Assembly: GCA_963748985.1 (NCBI GenBank)
Contig: CAVVKQ010000001.1
Coordinates: 186,001-250,000 of the forward strand
Reading direction: 5' to 3'
Length of the DNA stretch: 64,000 nt
DNA from: RPQJ01 sp963748985
Lineage (GTDB): Bacteria; Pseudomonadota; Gammaproteobacteria; Steroidobacterales; Steroidobacteraceae
The notes under the pieces were generated by a model. It was given only the letters and a program-made list of their open reading frames with translations. It was not told the origin of the DNA and searched no databases. The translations under genes and the position numbers were made by a program. Of this stretch, positions 53,403 to 62,006 are shown one piece after another. The number at the start of each line of letters is the position of its first letter. Position 1 is the first letter of the stretch.

Positions 53403-53913
53403 ATGGAACCGACTGCTGCTCTCAGCGCGTCCGCTCAGATCGCGGTGGCCATAGCGGGTTTCGCCGGGGTTGTGGCCGCGTTCCGCAACGATTCAGTTCA
53501 TGACTGGGGCCAGGTGGAAAAATTCTGGCTCCGGCTGCTGCTGATCAATTCAATACTGCCGCTCGCGCTCAGTATGGTCGGGCTGTTCCTGCTGTCATTC
53601 AGCGAATTCCTGCCATCGATATGGCGATGGTGCAGCGGAATCTCGGCACTGTTCCTGATCCCCTACGCGGCAATGATCGTCAGAACTCTCGCTGGATTCA
53701 CGCGCGGACAACTGGAGGTCGCGGGCGGCACCAGATTCACGAGTTACGCTCCTCGTCATCCTCCTGACGACCGTGTGCCTGCTGCAAGTGTGGAACCTTG
53801 CGACGCTCGCTGCGTTCTGGCCGTTCTTTGGAGCGATCGTTGCGCAGCTGCTTGGAGCCATGTACCAGTTCGTCCGCTTGGTCCTGTCCCCGCGACAGCC
53901 CCCCATCCCCTAA
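53403..53913 (+). CDS. Hypothetical four-helix membrane protein, one frame change
   Basis: About 169 residues. N-terminal hydrophobic helix SAQIAVAIAGFAGVVAAF, then LRLLLINSILPLALSMVGLF and SALFLIPYAAMIV. At about 53740-53743 an extra base moves the frame; the continuation reads LLVILLTTVCLLQVWNLATL and FGAIVAQLLGAMYQF. The TAA stop is inside G-rich repeat copy 2. The start is uncertain (53403; upstream ATGs at 53355 and 53376). Family not recognised. Confidence 0.6.
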
Positions 53914-53918
53914 CCCCT
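53901..53918. repeat. G-rich intergenic repeat, copy 2 (reverse orientation)
   Basis: CCCCATCCCCTAACCCCT, reverse complement of AGGGGTTAGGGGATGGGG. It overlaps the TAA of the membrane protein gene and ends four bases before the convergent alpha/beta hydrolase stop. Confidence 0.85.
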
Positions 53919-53921
53919 TCG

Positions 53922-54752
53922 CTAGTGCTGTGCGAACCACTGCAACGCGAGTTCCGCGACGCGATCCGGCTGCTCGAGTGGCAACCAGTGTCCCGCGCGT
54001 TCGATGCGCTCGTAGCGCCAGGGTGCCTGCATGCGGTGGTGCGAATCGCGCATCTGATCTTCGGCAAGGAAATGATCGCCGCTGCTCCAGACGCCGAGCG
54101 TCGGTACGGCGCACTTCTCCCAGGGGCCGAACAGCACGCGACGCAGGTTGGCGCGATACCAGTTGAGCCCGGCTGTCAGGCGCCCCGGCCGCGACAGGTC
54201 CTTCACGCAATCTTCGATCCGCGGATGCTGCCGCCCCCAGCCACGCAGGCCCGCGTAACTGCGTTGTGCCAGCCAGCGCTCAGCAGCGCCTGGCACCTGC
54301 CACGCGAGCGTGTAGAGGCCTTTCAGCTTCTGCTCGAGGCCCGCGACGGCGTACTGGCGGGGATGTCCGACCGACAGCGCAACCTGCGACCGGACGAGCT
54401 GTGGGTGTTCCAGCGCGAGGCACCAGCCCGCGACCGCACCCCAGTCGTGGCCGATCACGCGCACGGGTGCGTCGCCCGCGAGCCGGCCGATCAGCACGCG
54501 CAGATCGGCAACCACGTGCCCCAGCGCGTAGCCGCCGACCGACGCCGGCGCATCTGAACTGCCGAAACCGCGCAGGTCAGGCGCGATGACGCGATAGCCC
54601 GCCGCAACGAGCATTGGTGTTACTTCACGCCAGAGTTCGCACGAATCAGGGAAGCCGTGCAGCAGCAGGACGACTGGGCCGCTTCCTGCCTGGCGCACGT
54701 GGAGGACTACACCGCTGGCGGACAATCGGGCATGGGTTGGCCGCGACATCAC
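53922..54752 (-). CDS. Alpha/beta hydrolase, epoxide-hydrolase-like
   Basis: 276 residues. LLLHGFPDSCELWRE (oxyanion HGFP), GHDWGAVAGWC (nucleophile Asp in GHDWG, as in epoxide hydrolases/haloalkane dehalogenases), and VWSSGDHFLA plus ERAGHWLPLEQP (catalytic Asp and His). The cap region GLEQKLKGLYTLAWQVPGAA is helical. An Asp rather than Ser nucleophile argues for epoxide or halide hydrolysis over ester cleavage. Stands alone on the minus strand. Confidence 0.88.
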   Translation of the reverse strand: MMSRPTHARLSASGVVLHVRQAGSGPVVLLLHGFPDSCELWREVTPMLVAAGYRVIAPDLRGFGSSDAPASVGGYALGHVVADLRVLIGRLAGDAPVRVIGHDWGAVAGWCLALEHPQLVRSQVALSVGHPRQYAVAGLEQKLKGLYTLAWQVPGAAERWLAQRSYAGLRGWGRQHPRIEDCVKDLSRPGRLTAGLNWYRANLRRVLFGPWEKCAVPTLGVWSSGDHFLAEDQMRDSHHRMQAPWRYERIERAGHWLPLEQPDRVAELALQWFAQH

Positions 54753-54898
54753 TGCCTCCGGGCGCGCAACGGGCTGCGCCGTAAGGCCGAGCTTACCTCA
54801 CTGCGAACCGGGTTGTGCCCGCGCGGACTTTCTACCTGCGGCTCGGCGAGGCATTATCTCTTCCATTCCGACCTCGTTCCGCGGGTAAGGATTTGAGT

Positions 54899-55726
54899 AT
54901 GAACTGCCGCAAGCCATTGTTCGCCACTGCGCTCGTGCTGCTCGTGGCTGCCTGTGCGACCAGCCCCACCGGGCGCAGGCAGCTGATGCTCGTTTCCGAG
55001 GAGACGGCGATCAGCTCGTCGCGCCAGGCGTATGCGCAGGAGATGGGCAAGTACCAGAAAGAGGGCAAGCTCGTCACCGATCCGCGCACGCTCAAGCGTG
55101 TGAGCGTGATCACCGAGCGGCTCGTGGCGCAGGCCGTCAAGATGCGCCCCGACAGTGCGAAGTGGCAATGGAGCGTGCAGGTCATCGACGATCCAAAGAC
55201 CGTCAACGCCTGGTGCATGGCGGGCGGCCGCATGGCGCTCTACACGGGCCTGATCATGAAGGTCGATCCGACCGATGACGAACTCGCGCAGGTCATGGGA
55301 CATGAGATCGCGCACGCGCTCGCAAACCACACCGCGGAGCGCATGTCGACAGCGATGGCAGCCAATGCCGGCATCCTCGCGGCAGGCATCTTGTCAGACA
55401 ATCCGGGCCAGGCGATGGCCATGACTGCAGCGGCTGCAACCGTTGCGATCAAGCTGCCGAACAGCCGCGCGTCGGAAAACGAAGCCGACCAGATCGGCAT
55501 CGAACTCGCCGCCCGTGCGGGCTACGACCCGCGCGCCGCCGTCACGCTGTGGCAGAAGATGGCGAAAGTCGGCGGCAGCGCACCGGCTGAGTTCCTGAGC
55601 ACGCACCCGAGCGATGCCACGCGCAAGGATCGTCTCGGTGCACTCGCGCCGAAGATGATGCCGTACTACCAGGCGGGGGGTACGCGCCCGACGTATCCGG
55701 TGCGCATGGGACCGGCTGGCGTTTGA
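54899..55726 (+). CDS. M48-family zinc metallopeptidase lipoprotein
   Basis: 275 residues. Lipobox LVAAC near residue 18. Zinc site HEIAHALANH with third ligand Glu in SENEADQIGIELAARAGYDP. BepA/LoiP-like peptidase quality control of outer-membrane proteins is probable. ATG 54899 with GTAAGG upstream. The S9 peptidase gene follows after 10 bp. Confidence 0.92.
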   Translation: MNCRKPLFATALVLLVAACATSPTGRRQLMLVSEETAISSSRQAYAQEMGKYQKEGKLVTDPRTLKRVSVITERLVAQAVKMRPDSAKWQWSVQVIDDPKTVNAWCMAGGRMALYTGLIMKVDPTDDELAQVMGHEIAHALANHTAERMSTAMAANAGILAAGILSDNPGQAMAMTAAAATVAIKLPNSRASENEADQIGIELAARAGYDPRAAVTLWQKMAKVGGSAPAEFLSTHPSDATRKDRLGALAPKMMPYYQAGGTRPTYPVRMGPAGV

Positions 55727-55736
55727 CGAGCCTTGC

Positions 55737-57833
55737 ATGAACCAGGGACCGCTCCTGCCTCCGGTTGCGGCGGTCCGGCCACACGCCGTCACTTCGCCGC
55801 ACGGCGTCCGGGTTGACGACTATTACTGGCTGCGCGACGACACGCGCACAGCGTCCGACGTGCTCGAGTACCTGCATGCCGAGAATGCGTATCGCGAGGC
55901 GATGACAGCGTCTTTGCAACCGCTCGAAGCCGACTTGTACAAGGAAATCGTCGGGCGCATCCGCCAGGACGATACGAGCGTGCCCTACCGCGACAACGGT
56001 TACTGGTACCTGCATCGCTACGACACCGGCGACGAATACCCCGTCTACGCCCGCCGCGCGGGCAGTGCTGAGGGCCCCGAACAGGTTCTGCTCGACCTGC
56101 GCGAGAACGCGCGCGGACTCGAGTACTACGACGTCGGCTCGATCGAGATCAGCCACGACAACAACCTGCTCGCATTCACCGAAGACATCGTGGGTCGCCG
56201 CCAGTACAGGCTGCGCTTCAAGTCGCTGGTCACGGGTGAACTGCTCCCTGACGTCGTGCCGAATGTCGAAGAGGGCGTCGTCTGGGCGGCAGACAACCGC
56301 CGCGTGCTGTATGTCGAGAAGGACCCGGTCACGCTGCTGGGCCTGCGCGTGCGCGTGCACGAACTCGGCACTGAACCCGCGCACGATCCGGTCGTGCACG
56401 AGGAAGCAGACGAGGCGTTCTACACGTCCGTCGGCCTGACGAAGGATCGGCGGTACCTGCTGATCGACTCGAGCAGCACCGTAACGACCGAAGTCCGCTA
56501 CGCACCCGTCGACGACCCCGCGCTGGTCTTCAACGTGTTCCTGCCGCGGATCCGCGGGCACGAGTATTCGGTGGACCACGTCGGTGAACGCTGGGTGATC
56601 CGCAGCAACTGGCAGGCGGTGAACTTCCGGTTGCTCGAGGCCTCTGCGGCGGACACCGGGCGACGCGATCGCTGGCGCGAACTCGTCGCGCACCGGGACG
56701 ACGTGCTGGTGGCTGGGTTTGACGTGTTCGACAGCTTCCTCGCGATCGAGGAGCGAGTCGGGGGCCTGCGCAGGATCCGCGTCCGGCCGTGGGCCGGCAC
56801 GCGCGAATTTCACCTCGATTCAGACGAGCCCGCGTACCGCATGGCACTCGACGCGAACGAGGAAGTGGACAGCGAGGTCGTGCGCTACACCTACACGTCG
56901 CTCACGACGCCGCGCACGACCTACGACTACGACACGCGGACTGGCGAGCGGGTGCTGTTGAAGCGCGAGCCGGTGCTGGGCGACTTCGATCCGTCGCGGT
57001 ACGAGACCGAATACCTCTGGCTGCCCGCGAGGGACGGCGAGCAAGTGCCCGTCGCTATCGTCTACCGTCGCAGTCTTTTCCGTCGCGACGGCAGCGCGCC
57101 GCTCCTGCAGTACGGTTACGGGGCGTACGGTATTTCGTCCGACCCCCACTTCTCGTCGAGCGTGCTGTCCCTGCTGGACCGCGGCTTCGTCTATGCGATC
57201 GCGCAGGTCAGGGGAGGGCAGGAGCGTGGCCGCCGCTGGTACGAAGCGGGACGGTTGCTCGAGAAGAAGCATTCGTTCGAAGACTTCATTGACGCAACGC
57301 GCGGGCTGATCGCGGAAGGTTACGCGGATGCGAAGCGGGTCTTTGCGCGCGGTGGCAGCGCCGGTGGTTTGCTCGTCGCGGCGGCCGCAAACATGGCGCC
57401 AGGACTTTACAGGGGCATCGTCGCGCACGTACCGTTCGTCGACATCGTGACCACGATGCTCGACGAGAGCATTCCGCTGACGACCAACGAGTACGATGAG
57501 TGGGGCGACCCGAACGATCGCGCGTTCTACGACTGCATGCTCGGCTACTCGCCGTACGACAACGTGACTGCGCAGGCGTACCCGGCGCTGTACGTGACGA
57601 CGGGTCTCTGGGACAGCCAGGTGCAGTATTACGAGCCCGCGAAATGGGTCGCAAAGCTTCGGCGTCTCAAGACCGACGACCGGTTGCTGGTGATGCGCGT
57701 CAACATGGAGGCCGGCCACGGTGGCAAGTCTGGCCGGTTCGAGCATCTGCACGAGGTGGCGGAGGAGTACGCATTCGTGCTCGACCAAGCCGGGCTTGGT
57801 GGCGGCACGAACGCTGAAGGGGTTAGGGGATAG
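55737..57833 (+). CDS. S9-family oligopeptidase (oligopeptidase B-like)
   Basis: 698 residues: N-terminal seven-bladed propeller (to about residue 410) and a C-terminal alpha/beta-hydrolase domain. Catalytic Ser in ARGGSAGGLL, Asp in DSQVQYYEP, His in AGHGGKSGRF. The propeller has DDYYWLRDD and YWYLHRYDTGDEYPVYAR as in oligopeptidase B, which cleaves after basic residues in short peptides. No signal peptide. Its stop TAG lies inside the G-rich repeat 3. Confidence 0.9.
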   Translation: MNQGPLLPPVAAVRPHAVTSPHGVRVDDYYWLRDDTRTASDVLEYLHAENAYREAMTASLQPLEADLYKEIVGRIRQDDTSVPYRDNGYWYLHRYDTGDEYPVYARRAGSAEGPEQVLLDLRENARGLEYYDVGSIEISHDNNLLAFTEDIVGRRQYRLRFKSLVTGELLPDVVPNVEEGVVWAADNRRVLYVEKDPVTLLGLRVRVHELGTEPAHDPVVHEEADEAFYTSVGLTKDRRYLLIDSSSTVTTEVRYAPVDDPALVFNVFLPRIRGHEYSVDHVGERWVIRSNWQAVNFRLLEASAADTGRRDRWRELVAHRDDVLVAGFDVFDSFLAIEERVGGLRRIRVRPWAGTREFHLDSDEPAYRMALDANEEVDSEVVRYTYTSLTTPRTTYDYDTRTGERVLLKREPVLGDFDPSRYETEYLWLPARDGEQVPVAIVYRRSLFRRDGSAPLLQYGYGAYGISSDPHFSSSVLSLLDRGFVYAIAQVRGGQERGRRWYEAGRLLEKKHSFEDFIDATRGLIAEGYADAKRVFARGGSAGGLLVAAAANMAPGLYRGIVAHVPFVDIVTTMLDESIPLTTNEYDEWGDPNDRAFYDCMLGYSPYDNVTAQAYPALYVTTGLWDSQVQYYEPAKWVAKLRRLKTDDRLLVMRVNMEAGHGGKSGRFEHLHEVAEEYAFVLDQAGLGGGTNAEGVRG

Positions 57834-57909
57834 GGGTTAGGGGTTAGTCGAACCACACCGCGTCCGCGGCGCCTTCCGACTATCCCCCAGTCACTAACCC
57901 CTATCCCCT
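57819..57909. repeat. G-rich intergenic repeat, copy 3 (facing pair)
   Basis: Left arm GGGGTTAGGGGATAGGGG, then GTTAGGGGTTAGTCG-AA (to 57852); right arm runs TTCCGACTATCCCCCAGTCAC then TAACCCCTATCCCCT (57874-57909). The arms are imperfect reverse complements around a GC-rich loop. Left arm supplies the TAG of the S9 peptidase; right arm ends 12 bp before the M3 peptidase stop. A hairpin shared by two convergent genes. Confidence 0.85.
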
Positions 57910-57920
57910 CGAGCAGGCGC

Positions 57921-60076
57921 TTACTTGGCGCCTGCGGCCGGCGGTGGCACTGGAAAACCGCGCTTGCGCATCAGCGCTGCAATGCCCGGGTCGCGACCGC
58001 GGAACTGCCGGTACGCGATCGTCGGGTCGATCGTGTTGCCCACGCGCGAAAATGTTGTCGCGCAGCCGCTTCGCCACGTCCTTGTCCCACGGACCACCCG
58101 CTTCGGTGAATGCTTCCCAGGCGTCCGCCGTGATCGTGTCCGACCACAGGTAGCTGTAATAGCCGGCGGAATAGCCGTCGCCCGAGAACACGTGGTTGAA
58201 CTGCGGCGTGCGGTGACGCATCACGATCTCGGACGGCATGTTCATGGTTGCGAGCGTCTCGCGCTCGAACTTGTCGGCATCGATCTTCTGGCTGCCCGCG
58301 AGGTGCAGTTTCATGTCGATGAGCGCGCTCGACAGGTACTCGACCGTCTTGAAGCCCTGGTTGAACTTGCCGGCCGCGTCGATCTTGGCCACCAGTTCAG
58401 GCGGGATCGGTTTGCCGGTCTGGTAATGCAGTGCGTAGCTTGTTGAGGATTTCCGGCGTCGACAGCCAGTGCTCGAGCAGCTGCGACGGGAACTCGACGT
58501 AATCGCGCGCGACGGCGGTGCCCGCCACGGACGGATAGTTCACGTTCGAGCTCAAGCCGTGGAGAGCGTGGCCGAATTCGTGGAACAGCGTCCGCGCGTC
58601 TTCCCAGCTGATCAGCACCGGCTCGCCGGGCTTGCCCTTCACGAAGTTCGAGTTGTTCGAGACGATCGTCTTCACGTCGCCGTCAAACCGTTCCTGGGTG
58701 CGGTACGCGTTCATCCACGCACCCGAACGCTTGCCCTTGCGCGCGTAAGGATCGAAATACCAGAGTCCGACCAGCTCGCCCTTCGGGTTGGTCACTTCCC
58801 AGACGCGCACGTCGGGGTGGTACACCGGCACCTTGCTCGCGTCGACCGGTTTGAAGTTGAAGCCGAACAGCTCCTTCGCCATGTGGAACATGCCTTCACG
58901 CAGGTTCTCGAGCTGCATGTACGGGGTGATCTGGGTCTCGTCCAGGTCGTACTTCTGCTTGCGTACCTTTTCAGCGTAGTAGCGGTAGTCCCACGGCTCG
59001 ATCTGGATGCCTGCCTTTTCGGCGTCGGCGATCTTCTGCATGTCGGCGACTTCCTCGTGCACGCGCGCGACGGCAGGCGTCCAGACGGCTTCCATCAGCT
59101 CCATGGCTCGCTCGGGCGTCTTGGCCATCGTGTTCTCGAGGCGCCAGTGCGCGTGCGTCGGGAAGCCGAGCAGCTGCGCTCGCTCGGCCCGCAGCTGCAG
59201 GATCTGCGCGATCGTCGCGTTGTTGTCGGTTGCGCCGCCATTGTCGCCGCGATTGACGAACATGCGCCATGCCTGCTCACGCAGCGCGCGGTTGTCCGAA
59301 TACGTCAGGAACGGCTCGATGCTCGAACGCGTGTTGGCGATCGCCCATTTGCCTTTCTGGCCGCGGCCTTCGGCGCCCTGCGCCATGCCATCGCGCACGC
59401 CCTGGGGCAGCCCGGCAAGATCGGACTCCTTGTCGAGGTAAATCACGCCGTCGTTCTCGTCCTTCAGGACGTTCTGGCCGAAAGCCGTGAACAGCTTGGC
59501 GAGCTCCTGGTTGATCTCGGCCGTGCGCTTCTTGCCTGCCGCATCCAGCCTGGCGCCGGCGCGCACGAAGTTGGTGTAGTACACCCAGGTCAGCCGCTGC
59601 TGCTCGGGCGTGAGTCCCGCCGTCTCGCGGGTCTCGTAGACTTTGGCGACGCGCTCGAACAGCCGCGCGTTCTGTGTGATCTGGTCGCTGAACGCGGCCA
59701 GCTTTGGCGCCATCTCGCGCTCGACGGCCTGCACGGCTTCGTCATTCAGCGTCGAGCTGTAGATTCCGTAGACCGTACCGACGCGATCGAGCGTGCGGCC
59801 GGTGCGCTCCATCGCGGCAATAGTGTTCTCGAACGTCGGCGCGGCCGGGTCGTTCGCGATCCGGTCGATCTCGGCAAGCTGCTGGGTCATGCCGGTTTCG
59901 AGTCCTGGCTTCAGGTCGACGACCTTGACTTTGTCGAACGGCGGCACGCCGCCGTACGGGCCGACCCAGGGCGCGAGCAGGGGGGGTACGACGTCGGCGG
60001 CGGGGTTCAATTCGGCAGCGTTCGTGGAGGTGGTGAGCAGCGCAAAGGCGCCAGCGGTGGCCAGCAGGGTCTTCAT
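57921..60076 (-). CDS. M3-family peptidyl-dipeptidase (Dcp-like), two frame changes
   Basis: About 717 residues after correction. Signal peptide MKTLLATAGAFALLTTSTNA, so periplasmic. HEFGHALHG zinc site near residue 500. One inserted base at about 58436-58441 (AACAAGCTACGC) breaks the frame; the family sequence continues LHYQTGKPIPPELVAKID. A second inserted base near 58042-58048 breaks it again before VGNTIDPTIAYRQFRGRDPG and ends at TAA 57921. Both changes are of the single-insertion type. Cleaves C-terminal dipeptides; complements the M20 and S9 peptidases. Confidence 0.87.
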
Positions 60077-60216
60077 AGACGCGTCGGTCCTCGAGAGGTG
60101 GGGGGTCGTGCCGGGCACGGGCAGACAAGGTTACCTGACGGGCGTGGCGGCCCCAACCCGGGCCGGTGGTCGTTTCATCGCAAACCGGGCACGGTTCAGC
60201 GCGCAGCAGGTTCGGC

Positions 60217-60567
60217 TTAGGGTTTCGCAGGCGACCGGAAATATGCACGCAGGACCGGGTGCTGGAACGCAAGGGCCGCGAGCGCCGTGAACAGAGTGAC
60301 GGACCCCAGGATCACTGCCAGCCGTACATAGGGTTCGCCATGACGCAGGCGCAGTTGTGCGAGTCCCACGGCGGTCAGGAACCACTCGATCACCGCGAAG
60401 GCCAGGACGACCTGCAACGTCCGCGAGGCCCAGGGCCGCGGCACGGCCAGCAGGCCCACCAGCAGGATCGCAAGCGCCGCCAGCGGCATGAGGCCGGCAT
60501 GGACGAGGTGGGCAGCAAGCAGGAGGAGGGCCAGCACCTGCAGCGCGAGCAAGGCAGCAAGACGCAT
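60217..60567 (-). CDS. Hypothetical small membrane protein
   Basis: 116 residues, about four transmembrane helices: MRLAALLALQVLALLLLAAH, PLAALAILLVGLLAV, LQVVLAFAVIEWFLTAVGL and LGSVTLFTALAALAF. Not recognised. It follows the DUF1840 gene by 10 bp on the same strand, so both are in one unit. Start ATG 60567. Confidence 0.6.
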   Translation of the reverse strand: MRLAALLALQVLALLLLAAHLVHAGLMPLAALAILLVGLLAVPRPWASRTLQVVLAFAVIEWFLTAVGLAQLRLRHGEPYVRLAVILGSVTLFTALAALAFQHPVLRAYFRSPAKP

Positions 60568-60577
60568 GCAGCGGACC

Positions 60578-60913
60578 TCAGTCCTTATCCCAGAGCAGGT
60601 CAGACCGCTGCCGGATCGCCGTGTCGACCAGGTCGAGCAATGGAACGGCGCGCAGGCGGAGCTTGATGGGCCTCTCACGCGGTTCATCTTCGTCTGCCCA
60701 GCCACCTCCCGAGTCGTCGACCGGGGGCAGGGGCGACACCTGATCGCCCTGCAGTTCCAGGCCCGCCCGCAGTTTCGCCTGGAAACCCGGCAGTTCCGCC
60801 GCCAGCACGGCGCCTGGCACCGTCCCCGAGTGACCGCCCAGCCTGATGAGCGCCACTGCCGGTTCACCCTGCATCACGAGCTGGCCGAACTTGGTCGAAA
60901 ACTTGACGAGCAT
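60578..60913 (-). CDS. DUF1840 family protein
   Basis: 111 residues. LVKFSTKFGQ, LIRLGGHSGTVPGAVLA and PLLDLVDTAI match the family, whose role is unknown. The ATG at 60913 matches the usual N-terminus (MLVKF); a longer upstream frame exists. The middle segment is acidic and Pro-rich (DDSGGGWADEDEPRERP). Confidence 0.85.
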   Translation of the reverse strand: MLVKFSTKFGQLVMQGEPAVALIRLGGHSGTVPGAVLAAELPGFQAKLRAGLELQGDQVSPLPPVDDSGGGWADEDEPRERPIKLRLRAVPLLDLVDTAIRQRSDLLWDKD

Positions 60914-61031
60914 GTCTGCAACGGCCCCTTGAGAGTTGAAATGCAGGGGACGACCTCGGCCCGTTGAAATCATAGCCTGTCTGCGGAATTCTCTGCTTGA
61001 TTCGTCCCCCGCACCCTGTAGATTTTGAGTC

Positions 61032-61970
61032 ATGAAACCAGCGGCAGCAGCCATGATCACGGCACCACGCGGCGCCATTGCCCTGGCGATTGCGCTGGCT
61101 GCCGCCACGGCGCTGGCAGCCGATCCGGTGGCACCGGCCCCGCATTCGCCTCCGCGCACGATGAGCGAAGTCCTGGCGGCTACCACGCCTGCCGATTGGC
61201 GCCCGCTTGACCCCGAAAACACGCTCTACCTGCAGCTGCCGCAGGGCCGGGTGGTGATCGAGCTCGCACCCGCCTTTGCACCGCAACACGCAGACAACCT
61301 GCGCAAGCTCGCGCGCGGGAAATACTTCGACGGCCTGGCCATCGTCCGCTCCCAGGACAATTTCGTCGTGCAGTGGGGCGACCCGGACGGCAAGCGCAGC
61401 CTGGGCGAGGCCAAAGACAAACTGCCGCCCGAGTTCACGGTCAAGATGACACCCGCGCTACCCTTCGAACCGCTGCCGGACCGCGACGGCTACGCTCCCG
61501 AGGTCGGGTTCAGCCAGGGTTTCCCCGCCGGGCGCGACCCCGCCAGGGGCGAAGCATGGCTGGCCCATTGTTACGGGATGGTAGGTGCCGGCCGCGGCAA
61601 CGAGGCCGACAGCGGCAGCGGGGCGGAACTGTACGTGGTCACGGGCCACGCGCCGCGCCAGCTCGACCGCAACATCGCGCTGGTCGGGCGTGTCGTACAA
61701 GGCATGGAACTCCTGGCCACGCAGCCGCGCGGATCCGGTCCAATGGGTTTCTACGACAAGGCCGAACAGCACGTGCCGATCAAGAGTGTTCTCGTCGCGG
61801 CGGACGTACCGGCGGCGGAGCGCGAGAACCTCGAAATCCTGCGCACCGACACCGAACGTTTTCGCCAGCTGGTCGAGGCGCGGCGCAACCGTCGCGACGA
61901 CTGGTACCTTGTTCCGGCCGGCTACATCGATCTCTGCAACGTTCCGGTCGTCGCGCGGCCCCGACCCTAG
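61032..61970 (+). CDS. Periplasmic cyclophilin-type peptidylprolyl isomerase
   Basis: 312 residues. Signal region ALAIALAAATALAADP. Cyclophilin fold: VVIELAPAFAPQHADNLRKLA, YFDGLAIVRSQDNFVVQWGD, GMVGAGRGNE and ELYVVTGHAPRQLDRNIALVG. A C-terminal extension of about 60 residues (ERENLEILRTDTERFRQLV) is additional to the core. Divergent from DUF1840 with 118 bp between. Confidence 0.92.
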   Translation: MKPAAAAMITAPRGAIALAIALAAATALAADPVAPAPHSPPRTMSEVLAATTPADWRPLDPENTLYLQLPQGRVVIELAPAFAPQHADNLRKLARGKYFDGLAIVRSQDNFVVQWGDPDGKRSLGEAKDKLPPEFTVKMTPALPFEPLPDRDGYAPEVGFSQGFPAGRDPARGEAWLAHCYGMVGAGRGNEADSGSGAELYVVTGHAPRQLDRNIALVGRVVQGMELLATQPRGSGPMGFYDKAEQHVPIKSVLVAADVPAAERENLEILRTDTERFRQLVEARRNRRDDWYLVPAGYIDLCNVPVVARPRP

Positions 61971-62006
61971 CCGTCCCGACGATCGTCAGCTTCGGGGGAA
62001 GCAGTC

